Assembly: GCA_034005175.1 (NCBI GenBank)
Contig: JAVEVF010000082.1
Coordinates: 1 to 8,474 of the forward strand
Reading direction: 5' to 3'
DNA: 8,474 nucleotides
Source of the DNA: JAVEVF01 sp034005175
GTDB taxonomy: Bacteria > Actinomycetota > Coriobacteriia > Anaerosomatales > SLCP01
Within the stretch, counting starts at the first letter, position 1. Every line of letters starts with the position of its first letter. Positions 1 through 5,711 of the stretch are shown piece after piece. A program made the position numbers and the translations under genes. Under the pieces are notes generated by a model. The model was given only the letters and a program-made list of their open reading frames with translations. It was not told the DNA's origin and did not search any database.

Positions 1-297
1 AGCCGGCTTGAGCAGCACGCGACCGGCACCGAAGACACCGTAGATCTCGTGCGGGATGGTGCCCTTGATGACCGGAACCTTGAACATGTTCTTCTTGGCG
101 TCCTCGATGCCCTTCTTGATGGCGATAGGCACTTCGGCCGACTTGCCCATCCCCACGCCCACACTGCCCTCGCCGTCACCGACGACGACGAGCGCGGTCA
201 GCGCGAAGCGGCGGCCACCCTTTACGACCTTCGCCACTCGGTTGATGTATACGACCTTCTCCTGCAGCTCCGAGACCGGGGCTTGTCTGCGCGCCAT
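1..297 (-). CDS. rpsE: 30S ribosomal protein S5, 5' part (3' end beyond window)
   Basis: S5 binds 16S rRNA on the back of the 30S body, near the mRNA entry site, and contributes to decoding accuracy. The first 99 codons are present; full proteins are usually about 165-170 residues, so roughly 40% is missing because the window ends, not because the gene is broken. Visible are the N-terminal double-stranded-RNA-binding S5 fold with the loop VVKGGRRF (residues 24-31), the region where spectinomycin-resistance changes map in other bacteria, then VVVGDGEGSVGVGMGKS (37-53) and the helix with IKKGIEDAKKNM (60-71). The ATG at 297 is preceded by GGAGG with a 7-nt spacer, and this site directly follows the rplR stop codon (TAGGGAGG). 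The gap to rplR is 12 nt. In most spc operons L30 and L15 genes follow; they would lie off the left edge. Confidence 0.97.
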   Translation of the reverse strand, partial: MARRQAPVSELQEKVVYINRVAKVVKGGRRFALTALVVVGDGEGSVGVGMGKSAEVPIAIKKGIEDAKKNMFKVPVIKGTIPHEIYGVFGAGRVLLKPA

Positions 298-309
298 ACC
301 GATTCCTCC

Positions 310-678
310 CTAGAACTTCAACCCGGCGCTACGTGCACCGTCGGCCAGAGCCTTCACGCGCCCGTGGAACAGGCGCCCTCCACGATCGAACACAGCCTGC
401 TCGACACCAGTCTCAAGCGCTCTGCGGCCAAGCGTCTCGCCAACGGCCTTGGCGGCGTCGATGTTCGATCCGCTCTTGAGCGCGGAACGAATCTCACCGT
501 CTATGCTCGACGCGGAGACGATCGTACGACCGTTCACGTCATCGATCAGCTGCCCGTAGATGTGGGCATTGCTTCGAGTCACGCGCAATCGCGGCCGCTC
601 GGCAGTACCGCTCACCTTGCCGCGGACTCTGCGCTGGCGACGGCTCAGGGCCGCAGACTTCGCCTTCATTCTCTCCAT
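310..678 (-). CDS. rplR: 50S ribosomal protein L18
   Basis: L18 binds 5S rRNA and, with L5, anchors it in the central protuberance of the 50S subunit. The 122-residue product fits the family (about 117-122). It has the basic N-terminal tail (RRQRRVRGKVSG, residues 14-25), the core strand RPRLRVTRSNAHIYGQLIDD (28-47) and the C-terminal FDRGGRLFHGRVKALADGAR segment (97-116) typical of bacterial L18. The start is uncertain. The ATG at 678 has AAGG only 3 nt away and GAGGAG 12 nt away; an in-frame ATG at 669 would give 119 residues, with a GGAG lying 3 nt before it inside codons 1-3. I keep 678 as the longer reading. It lies 50 nt after rplF and 12 nt before rpsE; stop is TAG. Confidence 0.95.
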   Translation of the reverse strand: MERMKAKSAALSRRQRRVRGKVSGTAERPRLRVTRSNAHIYGQLIDDVNGRTIVSASSIDGEIRSALKSGSNIDAAKAVGETLGRRALETGVEQAVFDRGGRLFHGRVKALADGARSAGLKF

Positions 679-728
679 CGTCCTTCTACTCTCCTCATCT
701 CGCCCGATGCGCTCACCGGACGCAACGA

Positions 729-1265
729 TTACTTGGCGGTCTTGCCCAGCTTACGGCGAACATGTTCGCCCTCGTAACGAACGCCCTTGCCCTTGTAAGG
801 CTCCGGCGGACGAAAATCGCGAATCTCGCTGGCGACCTGTCCGACGCGCTGCTTGTCGATGCCGTGAACCGTGATCTTCGTGGGAGCCGGCACCTCGAAC
901 GTGATGCCAGGCTCAGCCTTGACGACGACCGGGTGGCTGAAACCGAGGGCGAGCTCCAGGTCGGGCCCCTTGAGCTGGGCACGATAACCAACACCGACGA
1001 TCTGAAGGTTCTTGCTGAAGCCCTCCGAGACTCCGGTGACCATATTCGCGATGAGAGAGCGCGTGAGCCCGTGCAGTGAACGGTGGCTCCTGTTGTCGCT
1101 TGGGCGGGTGACGATTATGTCGCCGTCCCGCAGCTCGATCGTCAGATCCTCGTTAAACGATGCCTCCAGCTCGCCTTTCGGCCCCTTGACCTTGACCGAC
1201 GAGCCATCCACTTGTACTTCCACCCCGGACGGGACCGGGATGGGCTGCTTGCCGATTCGAGACAC
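729..1265 (-). CDS. rplF: 50S ribosomal protein L6
   Basis: L6 binds 23S rRNA near the sarcin-ricin loop and the base of the L7/L12 stalk, where elongation factors dock. The 178-residue length matches the family (E. coli 177). Two tandem L6 folds are visible: the N-terminal one starts MSRIGKQPIPVPSGV and includes VKVKGPKGELE (25-35), and the C-terminal one includes GVGYRAQ (91-97), VHGIDKQRVGQVA (133-145) and the family signature PEPYKGKGVRY (154-164). The start is a GTG at 1265, supported by AAGGAG with an 8-nt spacer and by the conserved N-terminus beginning exactly there. The stop is TAA. It follows rpsH by 31 nt and precedes rplR by 50 nt. Confidence 0.98.
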   Translation of the reverse strand: MSRIGKQPIPVPSGVEVQVDGSSVKVKGPKGELEASFNEDLTIELRDGDIIVTRPSDNRSHRSLHGLTRSLIANMVTGVSEGFSKNLQIVGVGYRAQLKGPDLELALGFSHPVVVKAEPGITFEVPAPTKITVHGIDKQRVGQVASEIRDFRPPEPYKGKGVRYEGEHVRRKLGKTAK

Positions 1266-1296
1266 GGCTGTCGCTCCTTTCCTTGAGTCCTGTCCG

Positions 1297-1695
1297 TTAC
1301 CAGATGTACGCGATGACTTCGCCGCCCACGCCCATCTTGCGCGCGACCTTCTCAGTCATCACACCCTTGGATGTCGAAATGACTGCGACACCGAGGCCGC
1401 CGAGAACGCGCGGAAGCTCGTCTTTCTTGGCGTACACGCGCAAACCAGGCTTGCTGATTCGGCGGATTCCCGTGATGGTACGCTCACGCCTGGGGCCGTA
1501 CTTCAAGACGACCTCGAGTGTGTCTTGGACATCGCCGGGGGTGACACGGTAGTCCTCGATATAGCCCTCTTCCTTCATGATGCGCGCGATCTCAACCAGC
1601 TTCTTTGACGACGGCATCGTCGCCGAGGTCTTGAAAGCGGAGTTTGCGTTACGCACACGCGTCAACATGTCGGCGATGGGATCTGTCATGCTCAT
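1297..1695 (-). CDS. rpsH: 30S ribosomal protein S8
   Basis: S8 binds the central domain of 16S rRNA early in 30S assembly; in E. coli it is also the translational repressor of the spc operon. With the start at 1695 the protein has 132 residues, the same length as B. subtilis S8, and begins MSMTDPIADMLTRVRNA as expected. Other conserved blocks are LKYGP (64-68), TGIRRISKPGLRVY (75-88) and the signature GLGVAVISTSKGVMTEKVAR (100-119), ending GGEVIAYIW. An ATG at 1704 would add three residues, but the strong AGGAGG (1707-1712) would then be only 2 nt away; for 1695 the spacer is 11 nt, a little long. I prefer 1695 on homology. Stop TAA; rplF follows after 31 nt. The 99-nt gap upstream contains an imperfect inverted repeat. 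Confidence 0.96.
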   Translation of the reverse strand: MSMTDPIADMLTRVRNANSAFKTSATMPSSKKLVEIARIMKEEGYIEDYRVTPGDVQDTLEVVLKYGPRRERTITGIRRISKPGLRVYAKKDELPRVLGGLGVAVISTSKGVMTEKVARKMGVGGEVIAYIW

Positions 1696-1706
1696 GGTTC
1701 TCATAC

Positions 1707-1712
1707 CCTCCT
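1707..1712 (-). promoter_or_regulatory. Shine-Dalgarno of rpsH (bears on start choice)
   Basis: AGGAGG on the minus strand. It is 2 nt from the ATG at 1704 and 11 nt from the ATG at 1695. The first spacing is too short for efficient initiation and the second slightly long, so the homology-favoured start at 1695 is the better reading. Confidence 0.7.
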
Positions 1713-1728
1713 ATGGGTCGGGATGACT

Positions 1729-1778
1729 CCGGTCCGACGGTTCGCGATAGCCCGTGGCATGCGCGCCTTTCGGACTGG
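1729..1778 (-). repeat. Imperfect long-range inverted repeat upstream of rpsH
   Basis: GTCCGA can pair with TCGGAC (1732-1737 with 1770-1775) across 32 nt, and beyond an A-C mismatch two further G-C pairs extend the stem to 1729-1778. It occupies half of the 99-nt rpsN-rpsH gap, ending 16 nt before the rpsH Shine-Dalgarno. It may be chance; a paired leader before S8 is only a possibility. Confidence 0.3.
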
Positions 1779-1794
1779 TCTTCTCGGCGTCGGC

Positions 1795-1980
1795 CTACCA
1801 GCTGGCCTTACGCACGCCGGGAAGCTCGCCACGGCTCGCAAGCTCTCGCACGCAGATGCGGCACAGCCCGAACTGGCGGTAGTATGCGCGCGGCCGGCCA
1901 CAGCGATTGCAGCGGTTGACAGCACGCACGCCGAACTTCGGTGTGCGCTTCGCCTTGGCGATCATCGACTTCTTTGCCAC
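1795..1980 (-). CDS. rpsN: 30S ribosomal protein S14, type Z (zinc-binding)
   Basis: S14 binds 16S rRNA in the 30S head, next to S3 and S10. This is the short zinc form: 61 residues, with CxxC pairs at Cys24/Cys27 and Cys40/Cys43 and the conserved RCGRPRAYYRQFGLCRICVR stretch (26-45), ending GVRKASW. The alternative form without cysteines is about 90-100 residues. Many Actinobacteria and Firmicutes also have a zinc-free copy elsewhere, induced under zinc limitation; whether this genome does cannot be seen here. The GTG start at 1980 is fixed by AAGGAGG with a 6-nt spacer and by the conserved MAKKSMI beginning. Stop TAG. It sits between rplE (48-nt gap) and rpsH, the normal spc position. The symbol rpsZ is also used for this type. 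Confidence 0.98.
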   Translation of the reverse strand: MAKKSMIAKAKRTPKFGVRAVNRCNRCGRPRAYYRQFGLCRICVRELASRGELPGVRKASW

Positions 1981-2028
1981 CTGAAACCTCCTTGCCGCGG
2001 CACCGCGTCCGATGCCGACCGGTAGAAT

Positions 2029-2571
2029 CTATCGTTTGAACGGGAACGAGAACGCCTCAAGCAGCGCCTTCGCTTCCTCGTCTGTCTTCGCGCTCGTCAC
2101 AAACGTGATGTCCATGCCCCGGACACGGTCGACCTTGTCGTAGTCGATCTCCGGGAAGATGAGCTGCTCGGTCACGCCCATGGAGTAGTTGCCTCGACCG
2201 TCAAATGACTTCGTCGGCAAGCCGCGGAAGTCGCGGATGCGGGGAATGGCAGTCGAGGTGAGCCTATCGAAGAACTCCCACATCCTGTCACCACGCAGCG
2301 TGACCTTGGCACCGATAGGCATGTGTTGACGTACCTTGAATCCCGCGATGGACTTCTTGGCACGTGTAATCATCGGCTTCTGGCCGGTCACAATCGCCAG
2401 ATCGGCCATTGCCGAGTCCAGCTGCTTGACATCGGCCACCGCTGCGCCGACTCCCATGTTCACAACGATCTTCTCGAGGCGCGGAACCTCGTTGACGTTG
2501 CTGTAACCGAACCGCTCCATAAGAGCGGGTACGATCTCGGCCCTGTATTGTTCTTTGAACCTAGGTGCCAC
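2029..2571 (-). CDS. rplE: 50S ribosomal protein L5
   Basis: L5 joins 5S rRNA to the 50S central protuberance and contacts the P-site tRNA and the 30S head. The 180-residue product has the usual length (about 179-187). The L5 signature LEKIVVNMGVG lies at 32-42, followed by TGQKPMITRAKKSIAGFKVR (62-81), the segment GAKVTLRGDRMWEFFDRL (87-104) and the C-terminal IFPEIDYDKVDRVRGMDITF stretch. The start is GTG at 2571 with GGAGG 9 nt upstream; an ATG at 2587 is out of frame. Stop TAG. The 91-nt gap before it carries a GC-rich hairpin. In E. coli the S8 repressor binds the spc mRNA around the start of this gene, so the region is a reasonable place to look for control, though no S8 site was identified by sequence here. 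Confidence 0.98.
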   Translation of the reverse strand: MAPRFKEQYRAEIVPALMERFGYSNVNEVPRLEKIVVNMGVGAAVADVKQLDSAMADLAIVTGQKPMITRAKKSIAGFKVRQHMPIGAKVTLRGDRMWEFFDRLTSTAIPRIRDFRGLPTKSFDGRGNYSMGVTEQLIFPEIDYDKVDRVRGMDITFVTSAKTDEEAKALLEAFSFPFKR

Positions 2572-2619
2572 CGGCTGTTACCTCCATGTGGTTGATTCGC
2601 GCCAGATTTCCGACCCGGC

Positions 2620-2635
2620 GCCCCGCATCCGGGGC
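2620..2635 (-). repeat. GC-rich hairpin in the rplX-rplE gap
   Basis: A perfect 6-bp inverted repeat, GCCCCG and CGGGGC, with a 4-nt loop, sits in the middle of the 91-nt gap. No T run follows on the transcribed strand, so it is not a standard terminator. It could be an RNA stability or control element before rplE, or a chance repeat in GC-rich DNA. Confidence 0.5.
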
Positions 2636-2662
2636 CTCCGGACGCGGGCGTTTCACATACTG

Positions 2663-2983
2663 TCAGTCGATATCCTTGCCGCACTGCTTGCAGACACGTT
2701 TGCGCGTGCCATCTTCACGCCTGCGGCCGACACGAGTCGCCTGAGCACAGCTCGGACACAACAGCATCACGTTGCTCACGTGGATGGTCCCCTCGATCTC
2801 GAGGATGCCGCCCTGAGGCTGCTGCTGAGTCGCGCGCTGGTGCTTCTTGATCATGTTCACGTGTTCCACGACGAGCCGTTCTTTGTGGGGATACACGCGC
2901 AGGACGCGGCTTTCCTTGCCCTTGTCCTTGCCGGTGATGACCCTGACCCGGTCGCCCTTGCGAATCGTCAGTGACTTCGACAT
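2663..2983 (-). CDS. rplX: 50S ribosomal protein L24, with C-terminal zinc ribbon
   Basis: L24 is an assembly-initiating protein that binds the 5' domain of 23S rRNA and lies near the tunnel exit. The 106-residue product has the KOW motif (KGDRVRVITGKDKGKESRVLRV, of which residues 9-28 are the core) and the conserved VEHVNMIKKHQR (39-50) and GGILEIEGTIHVSNVML segment. The C-terminus holds four cysteines as two CxxC pairs, Cys76/Cys79 (CPSC) and Cys98/Cys101 (CKQC), 18 residues apart. This is the cysteine-containing (C+) form of L24, probably zinc-binding. Start ATG at 2983 with AAGGAGG (2993-2999) overlapping the rplN stop codon, spacer 9 nt; the gap is 14 nt. Stop TGA. Confidence 0.98.
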   Translation of the reverse strand: MSKSLTIRKGDRVRVITGKDKGKESRVLRVYPHKERLVVEHVNMIKKHQRATQQQPQGGILEIEGTIHVSNVMLLCPSCAQATRVGRRREDGTRKRVCKQCGKDID

Positions 2984-2992
2984 CTGTCGCGA

Positions 2993-2999
2993 CCTCCTT
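2993..2999 (-). promoter_or_regulatory. Shine-Dalgarno of rplX overlapping rplN stop
   Basis: AAGGAGG on the minus strand, 9 nt before the rplX ATG. Its first two bases are the last two of the rplN stop codon (TAAGGAGG), so a ribosome terminating on rplN covers the initiation site of rplX. Confidence 0.85.
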
Positions 3000-3366
3000 A
3001 CAGTACTTCGGGAGCCAACGAGATGATCTTCATGTAGCGCCGATCACGCAGTTCGCGTGCGACCGGGCCGAAGATACGCGTGCCTCGCGGATTGCCTGCG
3101 TTGTCGATGATGACGGCTGCGTTCTCGTCGAACTTGATGTAGCTGCCGTCGGGCCTGCGAGCCTCTTTCTTCGTGCGCACCACCACGGCACGGACGATAT
3201 CGCCCTTCTTCACATTGCCGTTGGGGATCGCCTCCTTGACCGTGCAGACGATCGTGTCGCCAACATGCGCATAACGGCGCTTCGAACCACCGAGCACCTT
3301 GATGCACAGCACTCGCCTTGCACCCGAGTTGTCGGCTACCTTCAGCCGTGATTCTGCCTGGATCAT
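2998..3366 (-). CDS. rplN: 50S ribosomal protein L14
   Basis: L14 binds 23S rRNA at the subunit interface, forms bridge contacts with 16S rRNA and is the docking site of the silencing factor RsfS. The 122-residue product is the exact usual length: MIQAESRLKVADNSGARRVL at the N-terminus, then GGSKRRYAHVGDTIVCTVKE (45-64) and the L14 signature region around VVRTKKEARRPDGSYIKFDE (80-99), ending in EVL. The frame stays open upstream to 3423, but those codons do not resemble L14; the ATG at 3366 has GGAGG with a 5-nt spacer and the conserved N-terminus. Stop TAA, which overlaps the rplX Shine-Dalgarno site. The gap from rpsQ is 69 nt and shows no clear structure. Confidence 0.98.
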   Translation of the reverse strand: MIQAESRLKVADNSGARRVLCIKVLGGSKRRYAHVGDTIVCTVKEAIPNGNVKKGDIVRAVVVRTKKEARRPDGSYIKFDENAAVIIDNAGNPRGTRIFGPVARELRDRRYMKIISLAPEVL

Positions 3367-3371
3367 CTCTT

Positions 3372-3376
3372 CCTCC
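3372..3376 (-). promoter_or_regulatory. Shine-Dalgarno fixing the rplN start
   Basis: GGAGG on the minus strand, 5 nt before the ATG at 3366. It decides for this start over upstream in-frame codons reaching 3423, which have no comparable site. Confidence 0.85.
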
Positions 3377-3435
3377 GAAACCGCCTGCGGCACGTGAGAG
3401 GTGCACCACTGGGCGCACGTCACAGACCGAATGAC

Positions 3436-3696
3436 TTACTTGGCCTTCTCTACGACCTCTACTAGACGCCACCGCTTCATCTTCGAGACTGGACGCGTCT
3501 CCATTATCTGGACAACATCACCCACCTGCGCGATGTTCTCTTCATCGTGGGCGTGGAACTTCTTGCTCTGGGTGATCATCTTGCCGTAAAGAGGATGCCG
3601 CTTGCGTTGCTCGACCTTGACCACACAGGTCTTGTCGGCGCCTGCGGACACGACCACGCCCTGGCGGGTCTTACGGCTATTGCGTTCGCTGCTCAT
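3436..3696 (-). CDS. rpsQ: 30S ribosomal protein S17
   Basis: S17 is an early-assembly protein with an OB fold that binds the 5' domain of 16S rRNA. The 86-residue product matches the family (about 80-90). Conserved blocks are RKTRQGVVVSAGADKTCVVK (9-28), RKRHPLYGKMI (32-42), FHAHDE (48-53), GDVVQIMETRPVSKMKRWRL (60-79) and a lysine-rich end. The open frame runs up to 3822, but the upstream part is an out-of-frame reading of rpmC; the ATG at 3696 begins the conserved region and has GAGGA 5 nt upstream. It follows rpmC by 19 nt, stop TAA. Confidence 0.97.
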   Translation of the reverse strand: MSSERNSRKTRQGVVVSAGADKTCVVKVEQRKRHPLYGKMITQSKKFHAHDEENIAQVGDVVQIMETRPVSKMKRWRLVEVVEKAK

Positions 3697-3715
3697 GTGG
3701 TTCCTCTCCACCGTC

Positions 3716-3931
3716 CTAGGATGTCGCAGCGTCGCGCGCTGCGGTGATCTCACGTGCGCGGAGCTCGGTGAGCACGCGCGCGATGTCCTTCTTGACGGCC
3801 TTGATCCTGCCAGGGTTGTCAAGCTGGCCGGTTGCGAGCTGGAATCTCAGGTTGAACAACTCGCTCCGTGCTTCTTTAAGCTTCTCTCCCAAATCGGAGT
3901 CGGCCAGTTCTTTGATGTCTTCGATCTTCAT
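3716..3931 (-). CDS. rpmC: 50S ribosomal protein L29
   Basis: L29 is a small helical hairpin at the polypeptide tunnel exit beside L23, where chaperones and the signal recognition particle dock. The product has 71 residues (usual 60-80). It begins MKIEDIKELADSDLGEKLKE and carries the L29 core ELFNLRFQLATGQLDNPGRI (24-43) and VKKDIARVLTELR (46-58); the tail ITAARDAATS extends slightly past the usual core. The ATG at 3931 directly follows the rplP stop (TAG then ATG, no gap). Its likely Shine-Dalgarno, GTGAGG, lies in the last rplP codons with about 5 nt spacing, so translation is probably coupled to rplP. Stop TAG. Confidence 0.97.
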   Translation of the reverse strand: MKIEDIKELADSDLGEKLKEARSELFNLRFQLATGQLDNPGRIKAVKKDIARVLTELRAREITAARDAATS

Positions 3932-4357
3932 CTATGCCTCACCGCCACTATCAGCTCGCGTGACGAACTTGGTCTTGATAGGCAGCTTGTGGGCCGCCAG
4001 GCGCAGCGCCTCTCGCGCCACATCCTCAGGCACGCCGGCAAGCTCGAACATGACACGTCCGGGCTTGACGACCGCCACCCACTTCTCCGGGCTGCCTTTG
4101 CCAGAACCCATCCGGGTCTCGGCAGGCTTCTGCGTGACCGGCTTGTCAGGGAAGATGTTGATCCACACCTTGCCGCCACGCTTCATGTAACGGGTCATTG
4201 CGATACGGGCCGCCTCGATCTGGCGGTTGGTTATCCAGGCGGGCTCGAGGGCCTTGAGTCCAAAGTCGCCGAACAAGACCTCGGTACCGCCCTTGGCCAT
4301 CCCCTTGCGGGACCCGCGCTGCACCTTGCGGTGCTTCACTCGCTTGGGCAGCAGCAT
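3932..4357 (-). CDS. rplP: 50S ribosomal protein L16
   Basis: L16 is a late-assembly 50S protein that organises the A-site tRNA-binding region. The 141-residue product has the expected length (136-144). Conserved parts are MLLPKRVKHRKVQRG at the start, ALEPAWITNRQIEAARIAMT (36-55), the signature KRGGKVWINIFPDKPVTQKP (59-78), and RMGSGKGSPEKWVAVVKPGR (82-101). Arg82 corresponds to the arginine that is hydroxylated in E. coli L16 (Arg81); whether it is modified here is unknown. The ATG at 4357 is 2 nt after the rpsC stop, and its Shine-Dalgarno (GGAGGGAGA) lies inside the last rpsC codons. Stop TAG abuts the rpmC start. Confidence 0.98.
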   Translation of the reverse strand: MLLPKRVKHRKVQRGSRKGMAKGGTEVLFGDFGLKALEPAWITNRQIEAARIAMTRYMKRGGKVWINIFPDKPVTQKPAETRMGSGKGSPEKWVAVVKPGRVMFELAGVPEDVAREALRLAAHKLPIKTKFVTRADSGGEA

Positions 4358-4359
4358 CT

Positions 4360-5058
4360 CTACGATCTCCCTCCGCGGTCATTGCGGCGAGGTCGAGCTG
4401 GCCTGTCCGTCTCGGGCGACGGAAGCTCCTGGCCCGGCAGAACCTCACCGCGGTATATCCATACCTTCACGCCGATGGCACCCATGCTGGTGTTGGCGGT
4501 GGCAGTGCCGTAATCGATCTTCGCGCGAAGGGTGTGTAGCGGCACACGACCTTCGCGGTACCACTCACGGCGACCCATCTCAGCGCCGCCGAGCCGGCCG
4601 GAACACTGGATACGGATGCCGAGCGCGCCACTCTTCATGGCCGAGGCAACAGCCTTGCGCATCGCGCGCCGGAACGCCACGCGACCTACGAGCTGCTCCG
4701 CAACCCCTTGCGCGACAAGCGTCGCGTCGAGTTCGGGCCGCTTGATCTCGATGATGTTCACCGAGACGGTGGCGCCGGACATCTTCTCGAGGTCCTTGCG
4801 CAGCGCATCGACCTCGGAACCTTTCTTGCCGATGACGATGCCCGGACGCGCGGTCCACAGATCGATGACGAGCTTGTCGCCCTTGCGCTCGATCTCGACA
4901 CGCGATACGGCGGCGCGGCGCAACCTCTCCAAGAGATACTTGCGGATCTCGAGATCCTTCGCCAGCGTGTCGCTGTAGTCCTTGCCGGCGTACCAGCGGG
5001 ACCGCCACTGCTCAGTTATGCCGAGCCGAAACCCGATGGGATAGACTTTCTGACCCAT
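4360..5058 (-). CDS. rpsC: 30S ribosomal protein S3
   Basis: S3 sits in the 30S head and lines the mRNA entry tunnel; with S4 and S5 it gives the ribosome its mRNA helicase activity. The 232-residue product matches the family (E. coli 233). After MGQKVYPIGFRLGITEQW comes a type II KH domain with the GxxG loop GKKG (77-80) in PGIVIGKKGSEVDALRKDLE, then the C-terminal S3 domain with FRRAMRK (129-135), the basic patch in the region implicated in helicase activity, SGRLGGAEMGRREWYREGRV (153-172) and GVKVWIYRGE (196-205). The frame is open up to 5196, but those codons overlap rplV; the ATG at 5058 has AGGAGG with a 9-nt spacer inside the rplV 3' end. The rplV gap is 4 nt, the rplP gap 2 nt. Stop TAG. 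Confidence 0.98.
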   Translation of the reverse strand: MGQKVYPIGFRLGITEQWRSRWYAGKDYSDTLAKDLEIRKYLLERLRRAAVSRVEIERKGDKLVIDLWTARPGIVIGKKGSEVDALRKDLEKMSGATVSVNIIEIKRPELDATLVAQGVAEQLVGRVAFRRAMRKAVASAMKSGALGIRIQCSGRLGGAEMGRREWYREGRVPLHTLRAKIDYGTATANTSMGAIGVKVWIYRGEVLPGQELPSPETDRPARPRRNDRGGRS

Positions 5059-5062
5059 GGCG

Positions 5063-5404
5063 CTACGCCTCCTCTCGCTGCTTGACGACGACAGTGATAT
5101 GGCTTGTGCGCTTGTCGATGCGAAACGCACGGCCCTGGGCGCGCGGCCTGATGCGCTTGAGGGTCGGACCCTCATCGACAAACGCGGTTGAAACATACAG
5201 GTCTTCGCGTCTGATCTTCAGATTCTTCTCAGCGTTTGCCGCAGCGCTCAGCAACACCTTCTCGACAAGCTCGGCGGCAGCCCGAGGCGTGAACCTGAGG
5301 ATGGCGGTGGCCTCCTCCACGGACTTGCCGCGAATGAGGTCGACCACGAGACGGGCTTTGCGCGGGCTCACCCGCACGTAGCGTGCGACTGCTCTCGTTT
5401 CCAT
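5063..5404 (-). CDS. rplV: 50S ribosomal protein L22
   Basis: L22 binds all six domains of 23S rRNA; its long beta hairpin reaches into the exit tunnel and, with L4, forms the constriction near the macrolide site. The 113-residue product is of usual length. It shows the start ARYVRVSPRKARLVVDLIRG (7-26), the helical core with LLSAAANAEKN (51-61) and the hairpin strands and tip TLKRIRPRAQGRAFRIDKRT (81-100) followed by SHITVVV. The ATG at 5404 is 3 nt after the rpsS stop, with AGAGG 6 nt upstream inside rpsS. The stop TAG is 4 nt before rpsC, and the rplV end carries the rpsC Shine-Dalgarno. Confidence 0.98.
   Translation of the reverse strand: METRAVARYVRVSPRKARLVVDLIRGKSVEEATAILRFTPRAAAELVEKVLLSAAANAEKNLKIRREDLYVSTAFVDEGPTLKRIRPRAQGRAFRIDKRTSHITVVVKQREEA
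5068..5073 (-). promoter_or_regulatory. Shine-Dalgarno of rpsC inside the rplV 3' end
   Basis: AGGAGG on the minus strand, 9 nt before the ATG at 5058 and within the last rplV codons (Glu-Glu-Ala). It fixes the rpsC start against the longer open frame reaching 5196 and suggests coupling with rplV. Confidence 0.85.
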
Positions 5405-5407
5405 CTT

Positions 5408-5683
5408 CTACCTCTTGCTCTTCTTGTCGGCCGCGTGTCCGCGGAACGTACGCGTCGGTGCGAACTCACCGAGCTTGTGACCGACCATCGACTCCGTGAC
5501 ATAGACGGGCACGTGCTTGCGCCCGTCGTGAACCGCGATCGTGTGACCCACCATCTCCGGAAAGATGGTGGATGCGCGCGACCACGTCTTGATGACCTTC
5601 TTCTCGCCGGACTCGTTCATGGCGTGGATCCGCCCGATCAAACGCGATTCGACGTATGGTCCCTTCTTCAAGCTTCTGCTCAT
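5408..5683 (-). CDS. rpsS: 30S ribosomal protein S19
   Basis: S19 lies at the top of the 30S head, forms a pair with S13, and takes part in bridges to the 50S central protuberance. The 91-residue product has the family length (about 92). It has the conserved MSRSLKKGPYVE start, IKTWSRASTIFPEMVGHTIA (31-50), VHDGRKHVPVYVTESMVGHK (51-70) and the S19 ending LGEFAPTRTFRGHAADKKSK. The ATG at 5683 has GGAG with a 6-nt spacer in the 28-nt gap after rplB. The stop TAG lies 3 nt before the rplV start, beginning the most compact part of the cluster. Confidence 0.98.
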   Translation of the reverse strand: MSRSLKKGPYVESRLIGRIHAMNESGEKKVIKTWSRASTIFPEMVGHTIAVHDGRKHVPVYVTESMVGHKLGEFAPTRTFRGHAADKKSKR

Positions 5684-5711
5684 CGTGTGCTCCAGCTCCC
5701 TTTACAGCCCG

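Noticed and set aside
49..777. Plus-strand open frame of 242 codons opposite rpsE, rplR and the rplF end
   Set aside because: Antisense to three certain genes, no recognisable domain, a composition typical of mirror frames in GC-rich DNA.
1996..2007. CGCGG/CCGCG inverted repeat in the rplE-rpsN gap
   Set aside because: Only 4 bp with a usable loop, as expected by chance in GC-rich DNA; too weak to call an element.
2620..2635. Intrinsic terminator ending the S10 part before rplE
   Set aside because: The stem is only 6 bp and no T run follows on the transcribed strand; the next gene has its own strong Shine-Dalgarno and the operon order continues.
3697..3822. N-terminal extension of S17 by 42 residues
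   Set aside because: It reads rpmC in another frame; the conserved protein starts at 3696 with its own Shine-Dalgarno.
3602..4513. Long plus-strand open frame of 303 codons opposite rpsQ, rpmC, rplP and the rpsC end
   Set aside because: It runs antisense across four certain ribosomal genes and is explained by GC-rich codon positions on the opposite strand; it resembles no known family.
5059..5196. N-terminal extension of S3 by 46 residues
   Set aside because: The extra codons overlap rplV and do not resemble S3; the ATG at 5058 starts the conserved MGQKVYPIG with a good Shine-Dalgarno.
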